A DNA stretch of 64,000 nucleotides from Solirubrobacter pauli (lineage in GTDB: Bacteria; Actinomycetota; Thermoleophilia; Solirubrobacterales; Solirubrobacteraceae): positions 186,001 through 250,000 of the forward strand of contig NZ_RBIL01000003.1 in assembly GCF_003633755.1 (NCBI RefSeq), written 5' to 3'. The notes beneath the pieces were generated by a model, which worked only from the letters and a program-made list of their open reading frames with translations, was not told the DNA's origin and searched no databases. Made by a program: the position numbers and the translations under genes. Positions 48,382 to 57,473 of the stretch are shown one piece after another (the first letter of the stretch is position 1; each line of letters begins with the position of its first letter).

Positions 48382-48739
48382 CGACCTCGAGCGGGATCTG
48401 CCAGGTCGCTGAGCTGCGGCGTGCCAGCTCGGCGTACGCGCCTTCGTAGACCACGCCGCGCACGCCGGTGTCGACCAGCTTCTCGAAGAACATCCGCAGC
48501 CGGCCCTCGGGGATGTCGAGGCCGTCCGCCAGCCAGCAGACGATCGTGACGCCCGGCAGCGCGTCCATCAGGGTCGCGATCCGGTCGGGATCGCCGACGT
48601 AGGGCTCGGCGCCCGCGGCGCGGATCTCCTCGACGTGCGCGCCGCGCGTCGTGCCGCGGACGGCGTGGCCGTCGGCGCGCAGCGCGGCCGCCAGCGCACG
48701 CCCGCGGCAGCCGCACGGGACGATCAGGACTCGCGCCAC
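48329..48739 (-). CDS. Small NAD(P)-binding Rossmann protein
   Basis: 136 aa starting at GTG 48739. VLIVPCGCRGRALAAALRADGHAVRGTTR is a beta-loop-helix Rossmann start, but the glycine loop is PCGCRGRAL in place of GxxGxxG. It continues AAGAEPYVGDPDRIATLMDAL, VTIVCWLADG. Resembles truncated NAD-dependent epimerase/NmrA-like proteins lacking the catalytic half. Overlaps the small membrane protein gene upstream by 16 bp. Function unknown. Confidence 0.75.
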   Translation of the reverse strand: MARVLIVPCGCRGRALAAALRADGHAVRGTTRGAHVEEIRAAGAEPYVGDPDRIATLMDALPGVTIVCWLADGLDIPEGRLRMFFEKLVDTGVRGVVYEGAYAELARRSSATWQIPLEVVTRAQDAKGAVDRLLGV

Positions 48740-48978
48740 TCGGACTCGATGTCCTCGAGCGAGCGCTCCGGCTTGCCGCGGCGCCTGCGCAGCGCGTTCT
48801 GGGCCTCGACCATCTGCTCGATGTCGTCGACTTCGGCCTCCGCCTCGGCCTCGGCGGAGCGCGTCGGCTTCCAGTCCAGGATCTCCAGTGCGGAGCGCTT
48901 GCTGAACACGCCTAACAGGATCACCGTCACAAACACGCCGGCGACGATCACAGTAGAGACCAAAGTGAACGTGTCCAC
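48724..48978 (-). CDS. Small single-helix membrane protein
   Basis: 84 aa, GTG start at 48978 (VDTFTLVSTVIVAGVFVTVILLGVFSKRS), one TM helix at about 5-26, then a charged cytoplasmic tail with Glu/Ala repeats (SAEAEAEAEVDDIEQMV) and ending RSLEDIESEWRES. No family recognised. Divergent from the subtilase gene (41 bp between starts). Confidence 0.7.
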   Translation of the reverse strand: MDTFTLVSTVIVAGVFVTVILLGVFSKRSALEILDWKPTRSAEAEAEAEVDDIEQMVEAQNALRRRRGKPERSLEDIESEWRES

Positions 48979-49018
48979 GCCGCGAGTGTAGGCTCGCCGC
49001 TCCGATCGCCCTCCCCAG

Positions 49019-50674
49019 GTGTTGAACCCTCCCGTGACCCGAGCTGTCCTTGCCGCAAGCCTCGTCCTCCTGCTGGGCGCGCCCACCGCGCGCGCTGCCG
49101 TGCCCGAGTTCCCCCAGGACCTGCCCGGTGACGTGACGGCGTCGTCGGTGCGTTCGGACCCTGACACCTGGTTGGTGGGCGCCAAGCCGGGCGCGGAGGC
49201 CGAGCGCGTCGCCGCCCGCTTCGGCGCGCATCACTCCGGCCTCGGCAACTACGTCGTCGAGCGTGCGCAGGCGCGCGGGTTCGCCCATGCGCTCGAGGCG
49301 CGCGGGCTGCTCGTCTACTCGCAGGCCAACACCGTGCTCAAGAGCAAGCAGGCCGTTCCGGACGACCCGCTCTCGGTCCCGCCGAACGCGTGGCGCTCGG
49401 CCGTGGTCTCGCCGGCCACCGCCCCGCCGCCGGTCACGCCCGAGAGCCCGCTGATCGCGCTCGTGGACGCGGCGGCCGACCCGGCGCACCCGGAGTGGGC
49501 CGGCTCGGCGTTCTCGACGCTGCCCGGCACGCCGGTCACCAACGCGCACGGCACGGCCACCGCGGCGGTGGCGGCCGCGCCGCAGAACGGCGTCGGCATC
49601 CTCGGCGTCTGGCCGGGCGCGCGGGCGCTCAACGTGCCGCTCGCGACCACGCCGGGCGTGCCCGAGGGCGGCATCACCTGCGCCGCGTCCGGTGAGGCGA
49701 TCGGCAAGGCCGTCGCCGCCGGCGCCGCCGTGATCAACATGAGCTACGGCTCGCCGTCGCGCTGCGCCGCCGAGTGGGTGCAGCTGTACTTCGCGATCGC
49801 CAAGGGCATCATCCCCGTGGCGGCCGCGGGCAACGAGTTCCAGCAGGGCAACCCGCTCGAGTTCCCGGCTTCGCTGCCGCACGTCGTGACGGTCGCGGCG
49901 ACCACGCCCGACGGCCGCAGCGCGTCCTTCTCGAACGCCAACGCCGCCGTCGACCTCAGCGCCCCGGGCGTGGGGATCATGACCGCGGTGCCGCCGGCGC
50001 TGGACACCGACGGCGTCCAGGACGGCTACCAGATCATGGACGGCACCAGCTTCTCCGCCCCGATGGTCTCGGCCGCGCTGGCCTGGGTCCGCGCCGCGCG
50101 CCCGGACCTCACGCCCGACCGCGTCGTGCAGGCGGTGCGCCTGACGGCCAAGGACGTCGTCTCCCCCGACGGGCAGAACCGCCCGGGCTGGGACCCACTG
50201 ACCGGCTTCGGCGTGCTCAACATCGACAACGCGCTGGCCGTCCCGGCCGACAAGCTGCCGATCCAGGACCCGTACGAGCCCAACGACAACCTCGTCTGGG
50301 TCGACGGCACCGCCTTCGGCCGGGCCTCGACGCCGGTCTGGCAGGGCGGCAAGCAGGTCCAGGTCGATGCGCTGCTGGACAAGCAGGAGGACCCGGTGGA
50401 CGTCTACCGGATCATCATCCCGGCGAAGAAGTCGGCGTCGATCAAGGTCATCCCGCGCTTCGGCGACCCGTCGCTGGAGGTCTTCACGACCGAGGCGGTC
50501 TCGGTCAACGACCTCGACGGGCGCGTCGCGAAGTCGCGCAAGGTGGGTTCCAAGAAGACCGAGCAGGTGACGGTCCGCAACAAGGGCTCCAAGAAGCGCT
50601 CGTACTTCATCGCGGTCAAACCTCAGGGCAGTTCGCGCTACCAGGAACGCCAGTATTCCTTGCGCGTTCGCTGA
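49019..50674 (+). CDS. Secreted subtilisin-family (S8) serine protease
   Basis: 551-aa exported protease. Signal peptide within 5-27 (VTRAVLAASLVLLLGAPTARA). Catalytic triad D150 (LIALVDAAAD), H177 (NAHGTATAAVA), S344 (DGTSFSAPMVS), with oxyanion N272 (AAAGNE). An N-terminal prodomain-like segment (about 50-110, DTWLVGAKPGAEAERVAARFG) precedes it. A C-terminal beta domain (about 415-551) resembles a pre-peptidase or P-type binding domain. Starts at GTG 49019, or at GTG 49034. Followed 22 bp later by the beta-propeller-like protein gene. Confidence 0.94.
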   Translation: MLNPPVTRAVLAASLVLLLGAPTARAAVPEFPQDLPGDVTASSVRSDPDTWLVGAKPGAEAERVAARFGAHHSGLGNYVVERAQARGFAHALEARGLLVYSQANTVLKSKQAVPDDPLSVPPNAWRSAVVSPATAPPPVTPESPLIALVDAAADPAHPEWAGSAFSTLPGTPVTNAHGTATAAVAAAPQNGVGILGVWPGARALNVPLATTPGVPEGGITCAASGEAIGKAVAAGAAVINMSYGSPSRCAAEWVQLYFAIAKGIIPVAAAGNEFQQGNPLEFPASLPHVVTVAATTPDGRSASFSNANAAVDLSAPGVGIMTAVPPALDTDGVQDGYQIMDGTSFSAPMVSAALAWVRAARPDLTPDRVVQAVRLTAKDVVSPDGQNRPGWDPLTGFGVLNIDNALAVPADKLPIQDPYEPNDNLVWVDGTAFGRASTPVWQGGKQVQVDALLDKQEDPVDVYRIIIPAKKSASIKVIPRFGDPSLEVFTTEAVSVNDLDGRVAKSRKVGSKKTEQVTVRNKGSKKRSYFIAVKPQGSSRYQERQYSLRVR

Positions 50675-50696
50675 CGAGCTGCGTAGAGTCGGCGGG

Positions 50697-52097
50697 ATGC
50701 GCCGAGCCGTCGCCTTTGCTCTCGCCGCGCTCGCGCTCGTCTGCGCCGCGCCCGCGAACGCCAGCCGCACCGTCGCCGTGGACGCGGCGGGCGCGGTCCA
50801 CGCCTACGTCGTGGGCGCCGACGGCGCGCTGTACCACGCCCCTCCGGGCGGCGTGCTGGCGCGCGTCGGCGGAGCGGGGCTCGCGCAGGAGCCCGTGGCC
50901 GTGGAGCGCGACGGGCAGGGACGCCTGCTGGTCGTCGCGCGTACCGACGACGGCGCGCTGCTCGCACTGCCCGACGGCGATTGGTCAGCGCGGGTACAGG
51001 TCGCCGCCGGCGCGGCCGGCTCGCCTGAGCTGCTCGTCCTGAGCGACGGGAAGCTCGCGCTGTTCTACCGCGGTGTGGACGGCAAGCTCTGGTCGGTCAC
51101 CGAGGGCGTCGGCGGCTGGCAGAGCCCCGTGTCGCTCGCCGACGACGCCGCCGGCGACCCGACGGCGACCCTCGACCACAGCGCCGCGATCTTCGTCGTC
51201 TACCGCTCCACGACGGGCGCGATCGTCACTCCGGACGGCCTCCAGAACCTGGGTCCGGCCGCGAGCGACCCGGCCGTCGTGCGCTATCCGGACGGCCGGC
51301 TCGAGGTGTTCGCCCGCGCCGCCGACGGCACGCTGTGGCGCGCCGCGCAGGAGCTCCCCCTGTTCGGGTTCGGTCCCGTGACGCCGCTCGCTGCGGGCCC
51401 GGTCATCGGCACCCCCGCGGCCGTGCTCGACGGCGCGCGCAACCTGCACGTGTTCGCACGCGACGCGGGCGGAGCGCTGCAGGAGATCACGAGCGCGACC
51501 GCGCTCGGCGGCGCGCTCAGCGGTGACCCCGCGGCGATCCGCAACCGGTTCGGGCTGATCGAGGTCTTCGCGCCCTCGGGCGCCACGTGGCTCGCCCGCG
51601 CGCAGTCCGCGGCGCTGACGTGGGAGCTCGGCTTCCGCGCGCTCGGCGAGGCGGCTCCGGCGGCGGCTCCGGCGCCCGTCCCGCTCCTGGCCTCCCCCAC
51701 GCCGGCGCCGGTCGTCGTCTCGCCGACCTACGCGCCCCGGCGCCTGCTCGTGGACCTGCGCGCGGACGCCAGGGCCGGCCGGACCAGCACGGTCTTCAAG
51801 GGCCTCACGCTGCGCGGCGTGCCCGCCGGCGCGACCGTCACCGCCACCTGCGGCAAGGGCTGCAAGCGCGCGTCGCTCAGCTTCAGGAACGTCGCCGGGA
51901 CGGTGTCGCTGAAGCCGTTCTTCGCCAAGCGCGCCAAGCAGGGCACGCTCAAGGCGGGCACGAAGATCCGCGTCGTCGTGTCGGCGCCGAACATGATCGC
52001 CGCCGTCAAGACGCTCACGGTGCGGCCCCGCAAGGCCCCCACGGTCGCGACCCGGTGCCTGGCACCCGGCGCGGCCGCGGAGACGCTCTGCGCCTGA
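50697..52097 (+). CDS. Secreted beta-propeller-like protein with shared C-terminal module
   Basis: 466 aa, signal peptide MRRAVAFALAALALVCAAPANA. Residues about 25-320 show five to six similar blades with a (D)GxLxxxxR/W pattern, for example AVHAYVVGADGALYHAP, GKLALFYRGVDGKLWSVTEG, GRLEVFARAADGTLWRA and NLHVFARDAGGALQEI, as in PLL/tectonin-like lectin propellers. A Pro/Ala linker (about 328-358) leads to a C-terminal module (GVPAGATVTATCGKGC to KTLTVRPRKAPTVATRC) that recurs at the end of the surface protein at 40708-42378. Probably binds glycans outside the cell. ATG at 50697. Confidence 0.85.
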   Translation: MRRAVAFALAALALVCAAPANASRTVAVDAAGAVHAYVVGADGALYHAPPGGVLARVGGAGLAQEPVAVERDGQGRLLVVARTDDGALLALPDGDWSARVQVAAGAAGSPELLVLSDGKLALFYRGVDGKLWSVTEGVGGWQSPVSLADDAAGDPTATLDHSAAIFVVYRSTTGAIVTPDGLQNLGPAASDPAVVRYPDGRLEVFARAADGTLWRAAQELPLFGFGPVTPLAAGPVIGTPAAVLDGARNLHVFARDAGGALQEITSATALGGALSGDPAAIRNRFGLIEVFAPSGATWLARAQSAALTWELGFRALGEAAPAAAPAPVPLLASPTPAPVVVSPTYAPRRLLVDLRADARAGRTSTVFKGLTLRGVPAGATVTATCGKGCKRASLSFRNVAGTVSLKPFFAKRAKQGTLKAGTKIRVVVSAPNMIAAVKTLTVRPRKAPTVATRCLAPGAAAETLCA

Positions 52098-52118
52098 CCC
52101 ACCCCGAGTAAGGGTGGG
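52098..52118 (+). terminator. Terminator after the propeller gene
   Basis: CCCACCC and GGGTGGG form a 7-bp stem with a CGAGTAA loop directly after the TGA. No U-tract. Confidence 0.6.
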
Positions 52119-52135
52119 GCGGTGGGGCTGCCCCC

Positions 52136-52702
52136 TTACTGCTTTCTCTCGTACGTGCCGGTGAAGGTGCCGCGGGCGACCGCGCCCTTCACCTTGTCCA
52201 GGACGTCCTGCGGTGACGCGCCGTCCTCGAGCGCGCTCGCGTCCTTGATCGCGTACAGGCTGAAGATGTAGCGGTGCGGCCCGTCGCCCTCGGGCGGGCA
52301 CGGCGGCGTCCAGCCGGACTTGCCGGCCGAGTTCTCGCCGTACTTGGTGCCGGCCGGGAACTGCCCCTGCGGCGCGAGGCCGGCGCCCGTGGCGGCCGTC
52401 ATCCCGTACGCGGTCCAGTGGAAGAACGGGCCGTCCTTCGCGTCCGGGTCCTCGACCACGAGCACGGTCTCGACCGCCTGGCCGGAGGGCACGGCGCGCC
52501 AGACGAGCGTCGGCGGCGTGCCGTCGCCGTCACAGGTCAGCTTCGCCGGGATGGCCGCGCCGTCCTTGAAGTCCGGCGAGGAGAAGTTGATCGTGTCCGG
52601 TGCCGTCGGGAGCGTGCTCGCCGCGGGCTCGTCGTCGCCGCCACACCCGGTGATGAGTGCGGCGGCGGCGAGCGCCGCTACGAACGGGCGACCGGTGCCC
52701 AC
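52136..52702 (-). CDS. PEBP (YbhB/YbcL) family lipoprotein
   Basis: 188 aa with a lipobox ALITGC (GTG start 52702, signal VGTGRPFVAALAAAALITGC). Phosphatidylethanolamine-binding fold: FSSPDFKDGAAIPAKLTCDGDGTPPTLVW, VVEDPDAKDGPFFHWTAYGM (DPDA and HW ligand-pocket motifs), GWTPPCPPEGDGPHRYIFSLYAI. Membrane-anchored outside. Its start lies inside the 3' end of trxB (25-bp overlap). Confidence 0.9.
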   Translation of the reverse strand: MGTGRPFVAALAAAALITGCGGDDEPAASTLPTAPDTINFSSPDFKDGAAIPAKLTCDGDGTPPTLVWRAVPSGQAVETVLVVEDPDAKDGPFFHWTAYGMTAATGAGLAPQGQFPAGTKYGENSAGKSGWTPPCPPEGDGPHRYIFSLYAIKDASALEDGASPQDVLDKVKGAVARGTFTGTYERKQ

Positions 52703-53691
52703 TGCTCCTCGGCGAGGTTCCCGGTGCCCTCGAGGGCGGCCGGCGTCGGGACAGCGGGGTTGTCGCGCAGGTACCACTCGGCGTCGAGCGCGGCCTGGCA
52801 GCCGGAGCCCGAGGCGGTGATCGCCTGGCGGTACGTGTGGTCGACGAGGTCGCCGGCGGCGAAGACGCCGGGGATGTTCGTCCGGGTCGAGCGGCCGTCG
52901 ACCTTGACGTAGCCCTCGTCGTCGACGTCGATCAGGCCGTCGACGATCGCGGACTGCGGCTCGTGGCCGATGGCGATGAAGGCGCCGGCCATCGGGACGA
53001 CGAGCTCCTCGCCGGTCTCGGTGTTGATGAGGTCGGCGCGGTCCAGCTGGCCGTTGTCGCCCGGCAGGAAGGCCTTCACGGTGTACGGCGTCAGGAACTC
53101 GATGTTCTCGACCGCCTTGGCCCGCTCGAGCATGATCTTCGACGCGCGGAACTCGTCGCGGCGGTGCACGATCGTGACCTTCGAGGAGAACTTGGCCAGG
53201 AAGATCGCCTCTTCCATCGCCGAGTCGCCGCCGCCGACGATGATCGTCGTGCGGTCCTTGTAGAAGGCGGCGTCACAGGTGGCGCAGTAGGACACGCCGC
53301 GGCCGCCCAGCTCGTCCTCGCCGGGCACGCCCAGCTTCTTGTGCTCGGCGCCCATCGCCAGGATCACGGTGCGGGCCTTGTAGGCCTCGTCGTCGACCCA
53401 GACGGTGTGCGGCTCGCCGCCCGAGCCGGGCTCGAACTTCGTCACGTTGTCGGTGATGAACCGGGTGCCGAAGCGCTCGGCCTGGTCGCGGAACTTCTGC
53501 ATCATCTCCGGGCCCATGATCCCCTCGGGGAAGCCCGGGTAGTTCTCGACATCCGTGGTCTGCTGGAGCAGGCCGCCCCACATGAACCCCTCGATGCACA
53601 GCGGGTTCAGGTTCGCTCGGGAGGTGTACAGCGACGCCGTGTAACCGGCGGGCCCGCTGCCGATGATGATCACGTTCTCGACGTCTGCCAT
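52678..53691 (-). CDS. trxB: Thioredoxin reductase
   Basis: 337-aa flavoenzyme. FAD motif GSGPAGYTAS (11-20), redox disulphide CATC (C136, C139), NADPH motif VGGGDSAMEEA, C-terminal GVFAAGDLVDHTYRQAITASGSG. It reduces thioredoxin with NADPH. No thioredoxin gene is adjacent. Slightly long C-terminus overlaps the PEBP gene start. ATG at 53691. Confidence 0.96.
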   Translation of the reverse strand: MADVENVIIIGSGPAGYTASLYTSRANLNPLCIEGFMWGGLLQQTTDVENYPGFPEGIMGPEMMQKFRDQAERFGTRFITDNVTKFEPGSGGEPHTVWVDDEAYKARTVILAMGAEHKKLGVPGEDELGGRGVSYCATCDAAFYKDRTTIIVGGGDSAMEEAIFLAKFSSKVTIVHRRDEFRASKIMLERAKAVENIEFLTPYTVKAFLPGDNGQLDRADLINTETGEELVVPMAGAFIAIGHEPQSAIVDGLIDVDDEGYVKVDGRSTRTNIPGVFAAGDLVDHTYRQAITASGSGCQAALDAEWYLRDNPAVPTPAALEGTGNLAEEQWAPVARS

Positions 53692-53707
53692 TCGTACCTT
53701 TCCACGC

Positions 53708-54823
53708 TCACGCTTTACTTTGTATAGTAGCGCCGCGTTCCCGTCGCCAAAGCTCCACGCGTGCGCGGAGCTTGAAGAAGGCGAACACCCCTGGGAGAAG
53801 GGGTAGCCAGAACGTCAGAGCGCGGAACACCAGGACGGCGACGACGGCGAGACCCGCGTCGACGCCGAACGCGGCGAACGAGCCGATCATGCCACCTTCG
53901 ACCCCGCCGACGCCACCCGGGATCGGCAGCAGGTTGCCGAGCATCCCGACGAAGAAGGCCTGGACGAGCACCGCGAGCGGCGGCGGGTCGCCGAACGCGT
54001 GGAACGCCGCCCACAGCACCGCGATCTGGAACGCCCAGAAGGCGATCGCGCCGAACAGCGCGGGGTCGCGGCTGCGCAGGTGGGCGATCGCGTCGTGCAG
54101 GCCGGCCGAGGAGGCGGCGGGGACCGAGGCGAGCCGCTGCGCGATGCGGCCGATGTGCCCGGTGCGCCGCGCGAACCCGTCGAGGCGGCGCTGCAGGTCG
54201 GTCGGGACGAGCAGGATCAGCGCCGCGACGCCCATCATGATCAGCGCGATGACGGCCGGCACGAGCGTCATGCCCACGGGCGCCTCGCCCGGGAACAGGC
54301 CCGTGCGCAGGCCGAGGCCGCAGATGAGCACGGCCGCCGCGTAGGGGAAGTAGGTCAGGACGAGGAAGCTGATCGTCTTGTCGGCCACCACGCGCCGCCC
54401 CAGGCCCGCCTGGCGCAACGCCCAGGCCTGCAGGACCAGGCCGCCGGCGCCGCCGGCCGCGAACAGGCGGCTCGCCGCGAGGCCGGCCATCGTGATCAGG
54501 TAGCTCTCGGTGCGGCCGATGATGCCCTTGCCGACCTTCGAGAAGACGCCGCGGAACATCTCGATGTAGCCCCAGAACATGCCCAGGGCGAACGCGAGCG
54601 CGACGAGGATCCAGAACGGCGATCCGTCCTGGATGCGCTCCCACGTGTCCTCCAGGCCCGCGAGCTGCGGCAGCAGGAGATAGAGCGCGAGGATCATCGC
54701 CGCGAGGAAGCCGCACAGCGTGAGGACGCCGCGGGTGGTGAACTCGAGCCCGCGATCGTCGTCGTCGTGGTCGTCGCCGGGCGGCCGGGGCTCCTCCACC
54801 TCCTGCTCCGGCGCGCGGGTCAC
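53708..54823 (-). CDS. Lysylphosphatidylglycerol synthase-like TM (flippase-like) protein
   Basis: 371 aa, GTG start at 54823 in a GTGA overlap with the PAP2 stop. An acidic N-terminal tail (GDDHDDDDRGLEF) then about eight TM helices. LPG_synthase_TM/UPF0104 traits: AASRLFAAGGAGGLVLQAWALRQAG, NLLPIPGGVGGVEGGMIGSFAAFGV (conserved PxPGGxGxxE). No aminoacyl-transferase domain, so it is the flippase-like half only, probably moving a lipid across the membrane. Confidence 0.88.
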   Translation of the reverse strand: MTRAPEQEVEEPRPPGDDHDDDDRGLEFTTRGVLTLCGFLAAMILALYLLLPQLAGLEDTWERIQDGSPFWILVALAFALGMFWGYIEMFRGVFSKVGKGIIGRTESYLITMAGLAASRLFAAGGAGGLVLQAWALRQAGLGRRVVADKTISFLVLTYFPYAAAVLICGLGLRTGLFPGEAPVGMTLVPAVIALIMMGVAALILLVPTDLQRRLDGFARRTGHIGRIAQRLASVPAASSAGLHDAIAHLRSRDPALFGAIAFWAFQIAVLWAAFHAFGDPPPLAVLVQAFFVGMLGNLLPIPGGVGGVEGGMIGSFAAFGVDAGLAVVAVLVFRALTFWLPLLPGVFAFFKLRARVELWRRERGATIQSKA

Positions 54824-55752
54824 GAGCGTGCCCTCGCCTCGAGCTGTTGGATCGCGCGGCTGATCCTCCGGGCGACCGGCGAGGCCGTCGGCGCACCGGC
54901 GCGGATGCCCTCGGCGAGCGCGAGCCCGGCCATCAGGTCCGTCACGTAGTGCTCGCCCAGGTAGACGAGCGCGAGGCCGAGCGTGGCCACGTAGCTCCAG
55001 CCGAGCACGCCCGCGACACGGCCGGTGTCGCTCAGCACGTGCGCGGCCGTCACGGAGGTGGCGAAGTGCAGCGACGGCATGGCGGCCAAGGGATTGCCTC
55101 CCAGGACACCGTACAGCGGGCCCCAGCTCTGCTTCCAGAACTGCTCGCCGTACTCGACCATCATCCGCCGCAGCTCCGGCGTGCGCCCGTCCTCCATCAG
55201 GCCCTGCTGCGCCGCGTACCACGGCGGCGCGGTCGGGATCGCCCAGTAGCCGATCACGCCGATGTCGAACGTCGCGTAGACCCGCGCCGCCGCGCTCGGG
55301 AACTGCTCGGGCCGCTTGAACAGCACGTACGCGACCGTCCCGTGCGGCACGGCGAACCACACCCAGTGCGAGAACACCAGGACCTTCTCGAACAGCCGGA
55401 AGTGCCCCTCGGTGCCGAACGCCCGCTGGAGTCGCATCGTCGGCGTCGTCCCGAGCCCGATGGCCCGGTCGATCACCACCGGGTACTTGACCTTGACCCG
55501 CGCCTCGAGCTTCTCCGGATCGTCGTTGGGCATCTGGTACGTCGCCAGGTACGCGTACATCTGCAGCACGCACATCCCGATGTCCCGCGCCTTGCTGCGC
55601 GGCATCAGGGTCCCGAGGGCGAACGGAGTGGCCGCCGCAGCGGCGATCACCACAGGCGGCTTCAGGCGGAGCCGACGGCGGAGCAACGGCGCCGCGAGGC
55701 CGACGGCGAGCACCGTGCAAGCGGCCGCGCGGATGGCGGTCGAGCGGGGCAC
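54820..55752 (-). CDS. PAP2 superfamily phosphatase/transferase (IPC-synthase-like)
   Basis: 310-aa membrane enzyme with acid-phosphatase PAP2 motifs AMPSLHFATSV and YLGEHYVTDLMAG; the latter forms recall Aur1/inositol phosphorylceramide synthase-type members. About six TM helices; N-terminal region has MPRSKARDIGMCVLQMYAYLATYQ. Acts on phospholipid or prenyl-phosphate head groups at the outer face. Coupled to the flippase-like gene, so the pair may build and move a glycolipid or phospholipid. Confidence 0.88.
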   Translation of the reverse strand: MPRSTAIRAAACTVLAVGLAAPLLRRRLRLKPPVVIAAAAATPFALGTLMPRSKARDIGMCVLQMYAYLATYQMPNDDPEKLEARVKVKYPVVIDRAIGLGTTPTMRLQRAFGTEGHFRLFEKVLVFSHWVWFAVPHGTVAYVLFKRPEQFPSAAARVYATFDIGVIGYWAIPTAPPWYAAQQGLMEDGRTPELRRMMVEYGEQFWKQSWGPLYGVLGGNPLAAMPSLHFATSVTAAHVLSDTGRVAGVLGWSYVATLGLALVYLGEHYVTDLMAGLALAEGIRAGAPTASPVARRISRAIQQLEARARS

Positions 55753-55856
55753 GGAGACAGCAACTTATCGAGTGGCGCGGATGGGCTTGGTACGGGTGGC
55801 CCCAGTTTCGGTCTTCTGGCGGACAGGACCATCTCGCGCCACACCCCCCGCTGTGG

Positions 55857-56591
55857 TCAGGCCGCGACCAGCGCCGCCTCGTGCACGAAGGCGCGCACGA
55901 CCCGCGACCGCGGGTCCACCTCCGGGTGCCATTGCACGCCGAGCGCCCACGCGGCCTCCGGCAGCTCGATCGCCTCGACGAGGTCGTCGAGCACGGACCA
56001 GCCGGTGGGGACGATGCCCTCGCCCAGCGCGTCGACCGCCTGGTGGTGGTGGGACTTGGTGGCGTGCAGGGTCTCCCCACACGCCCGGGCGGCCAGACTT
56101 CCCGGCTCGAGGCGGACGTCGTGGTCCGCGTTGTCGAAGGAGCCCAGCGCGCGGCGGTGGTCGGTGTGGCCGACGTCCTCGGGCAGGTGCTGGATCAAGG
56201 TGCCGCCGCGGGCGACGTTCATCAGCTGCATCCCGCGGCAGATGCCGAGGATCGGCAGGTCCCGCTCCAGCGCGCGGCCGAACAGCGCGATCTCGGCGCG
56301 GTCCCGGTCCACCCGCGTGTTGGTGACCTTCGGGTGGCGGGGGCCGCCGTAGGACGAGGGGTCGATGTCGGCGCCGCCGGCGAGCATCAGTCCGTCGAGG
56401 CCTTCGAGGACGTCGTCCGGGTGCTCGGCGACCCACTCGTCGGGCGGGAGCATCATCGCGATCGCACCGGCGCCCTGGAGGGCGTCGACGTACGCGCGGG
56501 AGAGCAGGAAGGCCTCGCGGTCCCAGACGGTCCAGCGCGCCCGCTCGAGCGCGGTGCAGAGGCCGATGCGGGGACGACGGGCGAACGGCAT
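55857..56591 (-). CDS. Class I glutamine amidotransferase-like hydrolase (gamma-glutamyl-GABA hydrolase type)
   Basis: 244 aa. Catalytic triad of the GATase1/peptidase C26 group: C118 (LGICRGMQLMN), H222 and E224 (GVQWHPEVD). GLMLAGGADIDPSSYG near residue 68 is typical of PuuD-like proteins, as is DHDVRLEPGS. PuuD-type enzymes cleave gamma-glutamyl amides such as gamma-glutamyl-GABA. No polyamine genes are nearby. ATG at 56591, divergent from the enoyl-CoA gene (39 bp between starts). Confidence 0.92.
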   Translation of the reverse strand: MPFARRPRIGLCTALERARWTVWDREAFLLSRAYVDALQGAGAIAMMLPPDEWVAEHPDDVLEGLDGLMLAGGADIDPSSYGGPRHPKVTNTRVDRDRAEIALFGRALERDLPILGICRGMQLMNVARGGTLIQHLPEDVGHTDHRRALGSFDNADHDVRLEPGSLAARACGETLHATKSHHHQAVDALGEGIVPTGWSVLDDLVEAIELPEAAWALGVQWHPEVDPRSRVVRAFVHEAALVAA

Positions 56592-56630
56592 GCCCCTTCG
56601 ACTACCCGGAGTTGCAGCACAATCACACCC

Positions 56631-57413
56631 ATGACCGTCCAACTGGAGCGCAACGGCGCCGTGTGCACGATCACGCTGAACCGGCCCGAGGCGATGAACG
56701 CGGCGAACACCGAGCTGCGCGACGAGCTGCGGCAGGCCGTGGAGGAGAGCGCGGCGGATCCTCACATCCGCGCCGTGATCCTCACGGGCGCGGGCAAGGC
56801 GTTCTGCTCCGGCGCGGACCTGAAGTCCGGCTTCGAGCCGGCCGAGGACGGGCGGCCGGACGTCGGCGCGGCGCTGCGCGACCACTTCCATCCGATCATC
56901 GAGGGCCTGCGGACGATGCCCAAGCCGGTGATCGTCGCGGTCAACGGGCCGGCGGTCGGCATCGGGATCTCGTTCGCGCTCGCCGGAGACCTGATCCTGG
57001 CGGCCGAGTCGGCCTACTTCATGCTCGCGTTCGTGAACATCGGGCTCGTGCCCGACGGCGGGTCGAGCTTCCTGATCCCGGAGCGCATCGGGTTCGCCCG
57101 CGCGACGGAGATGGCGATGCTCGGCGAGAAGGTGCCGGCGCGCCAGGCACTGGAGTGGGGGCTCATCAACCGCGTGTACGAGAACGACGCGCTCAAGGCC
57201 GAGGCGGAGGCGCTCGCGCAGCGCATGGCCGCCGGCCCGACGCGGTCCTACGCGGGCTCCAAGCGGCAGCTGAACGCCTGGTCGTTCGGACGGTTCCAGG
57301 ACCAGCTCGCGCTCGAGGCGGAGATCCAGCACGAGGCCGCGCGCACGTCCGACTTCCTCGAAGGAGTCACCGCCTTCGTGGAGAAACGAGCCCCGCGATT
57401 CACGGGTTCGTGA
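56631..57413 (+). CDS. Enoyl-CoA hydratase/isomerase (PaaG-like)
   Basis: 260-aa crotonase-fold enzyme. Oxyanion-hole segments GKAFCSGADLKSG and NGPAVGIGISFALAGDL. Active-site block FVNIGLVPDGGSSFLIPERIGFARATEMAMLGE has Asp in GLVPDGG, the pattern of PaaG-type isomerases, and lacks the E144 of classical hydratases, so isomerase chemistry is as likely as hydration. ATG at 56631. Confidence 0.9.
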   Translation: MTVQLERNGAVCTITLNRPEAMNAANTELRDELRQAVEESAADPHIRAVILTGAGKAFCSGADLKSGFEPAEDGRPDVGAALRDHFHPIIEGLRTMPKPVIVAVNGPAVGIGISFALAGDLILAAESAYFMLAFVNIGLVPDGGSSFLIPERIGFARATEMAMLGEKVPARQALEWGLINRVYENDALKAEAEALAQRMAAGPTRSYAGSKRQLNAWSFGRFQDQLALEAEIQHEAARTSDFLEGVTAFVEKRAPRFTGS

Positions 57414-57457
57414 GCGTCAGTGACCCGACCGCGCCGCGAAGGCGTCCACTCGCTCCT

Positions 57458-57463
57458 TATACT
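57458..57463 (+). promoter_or_regulatory. -10 element TATACT upstream of ctaC
   Basis: TATACT at 57458-57463 is a near-consensus -10. The expected start of transcription (about 57470) is only a few bases before the GTG at 57474, so the mRNA would be leaderless or nearly so. No clear -35. Confidence 0.45.
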
Positions 57464-57473
57464 CCCGGCCCTC

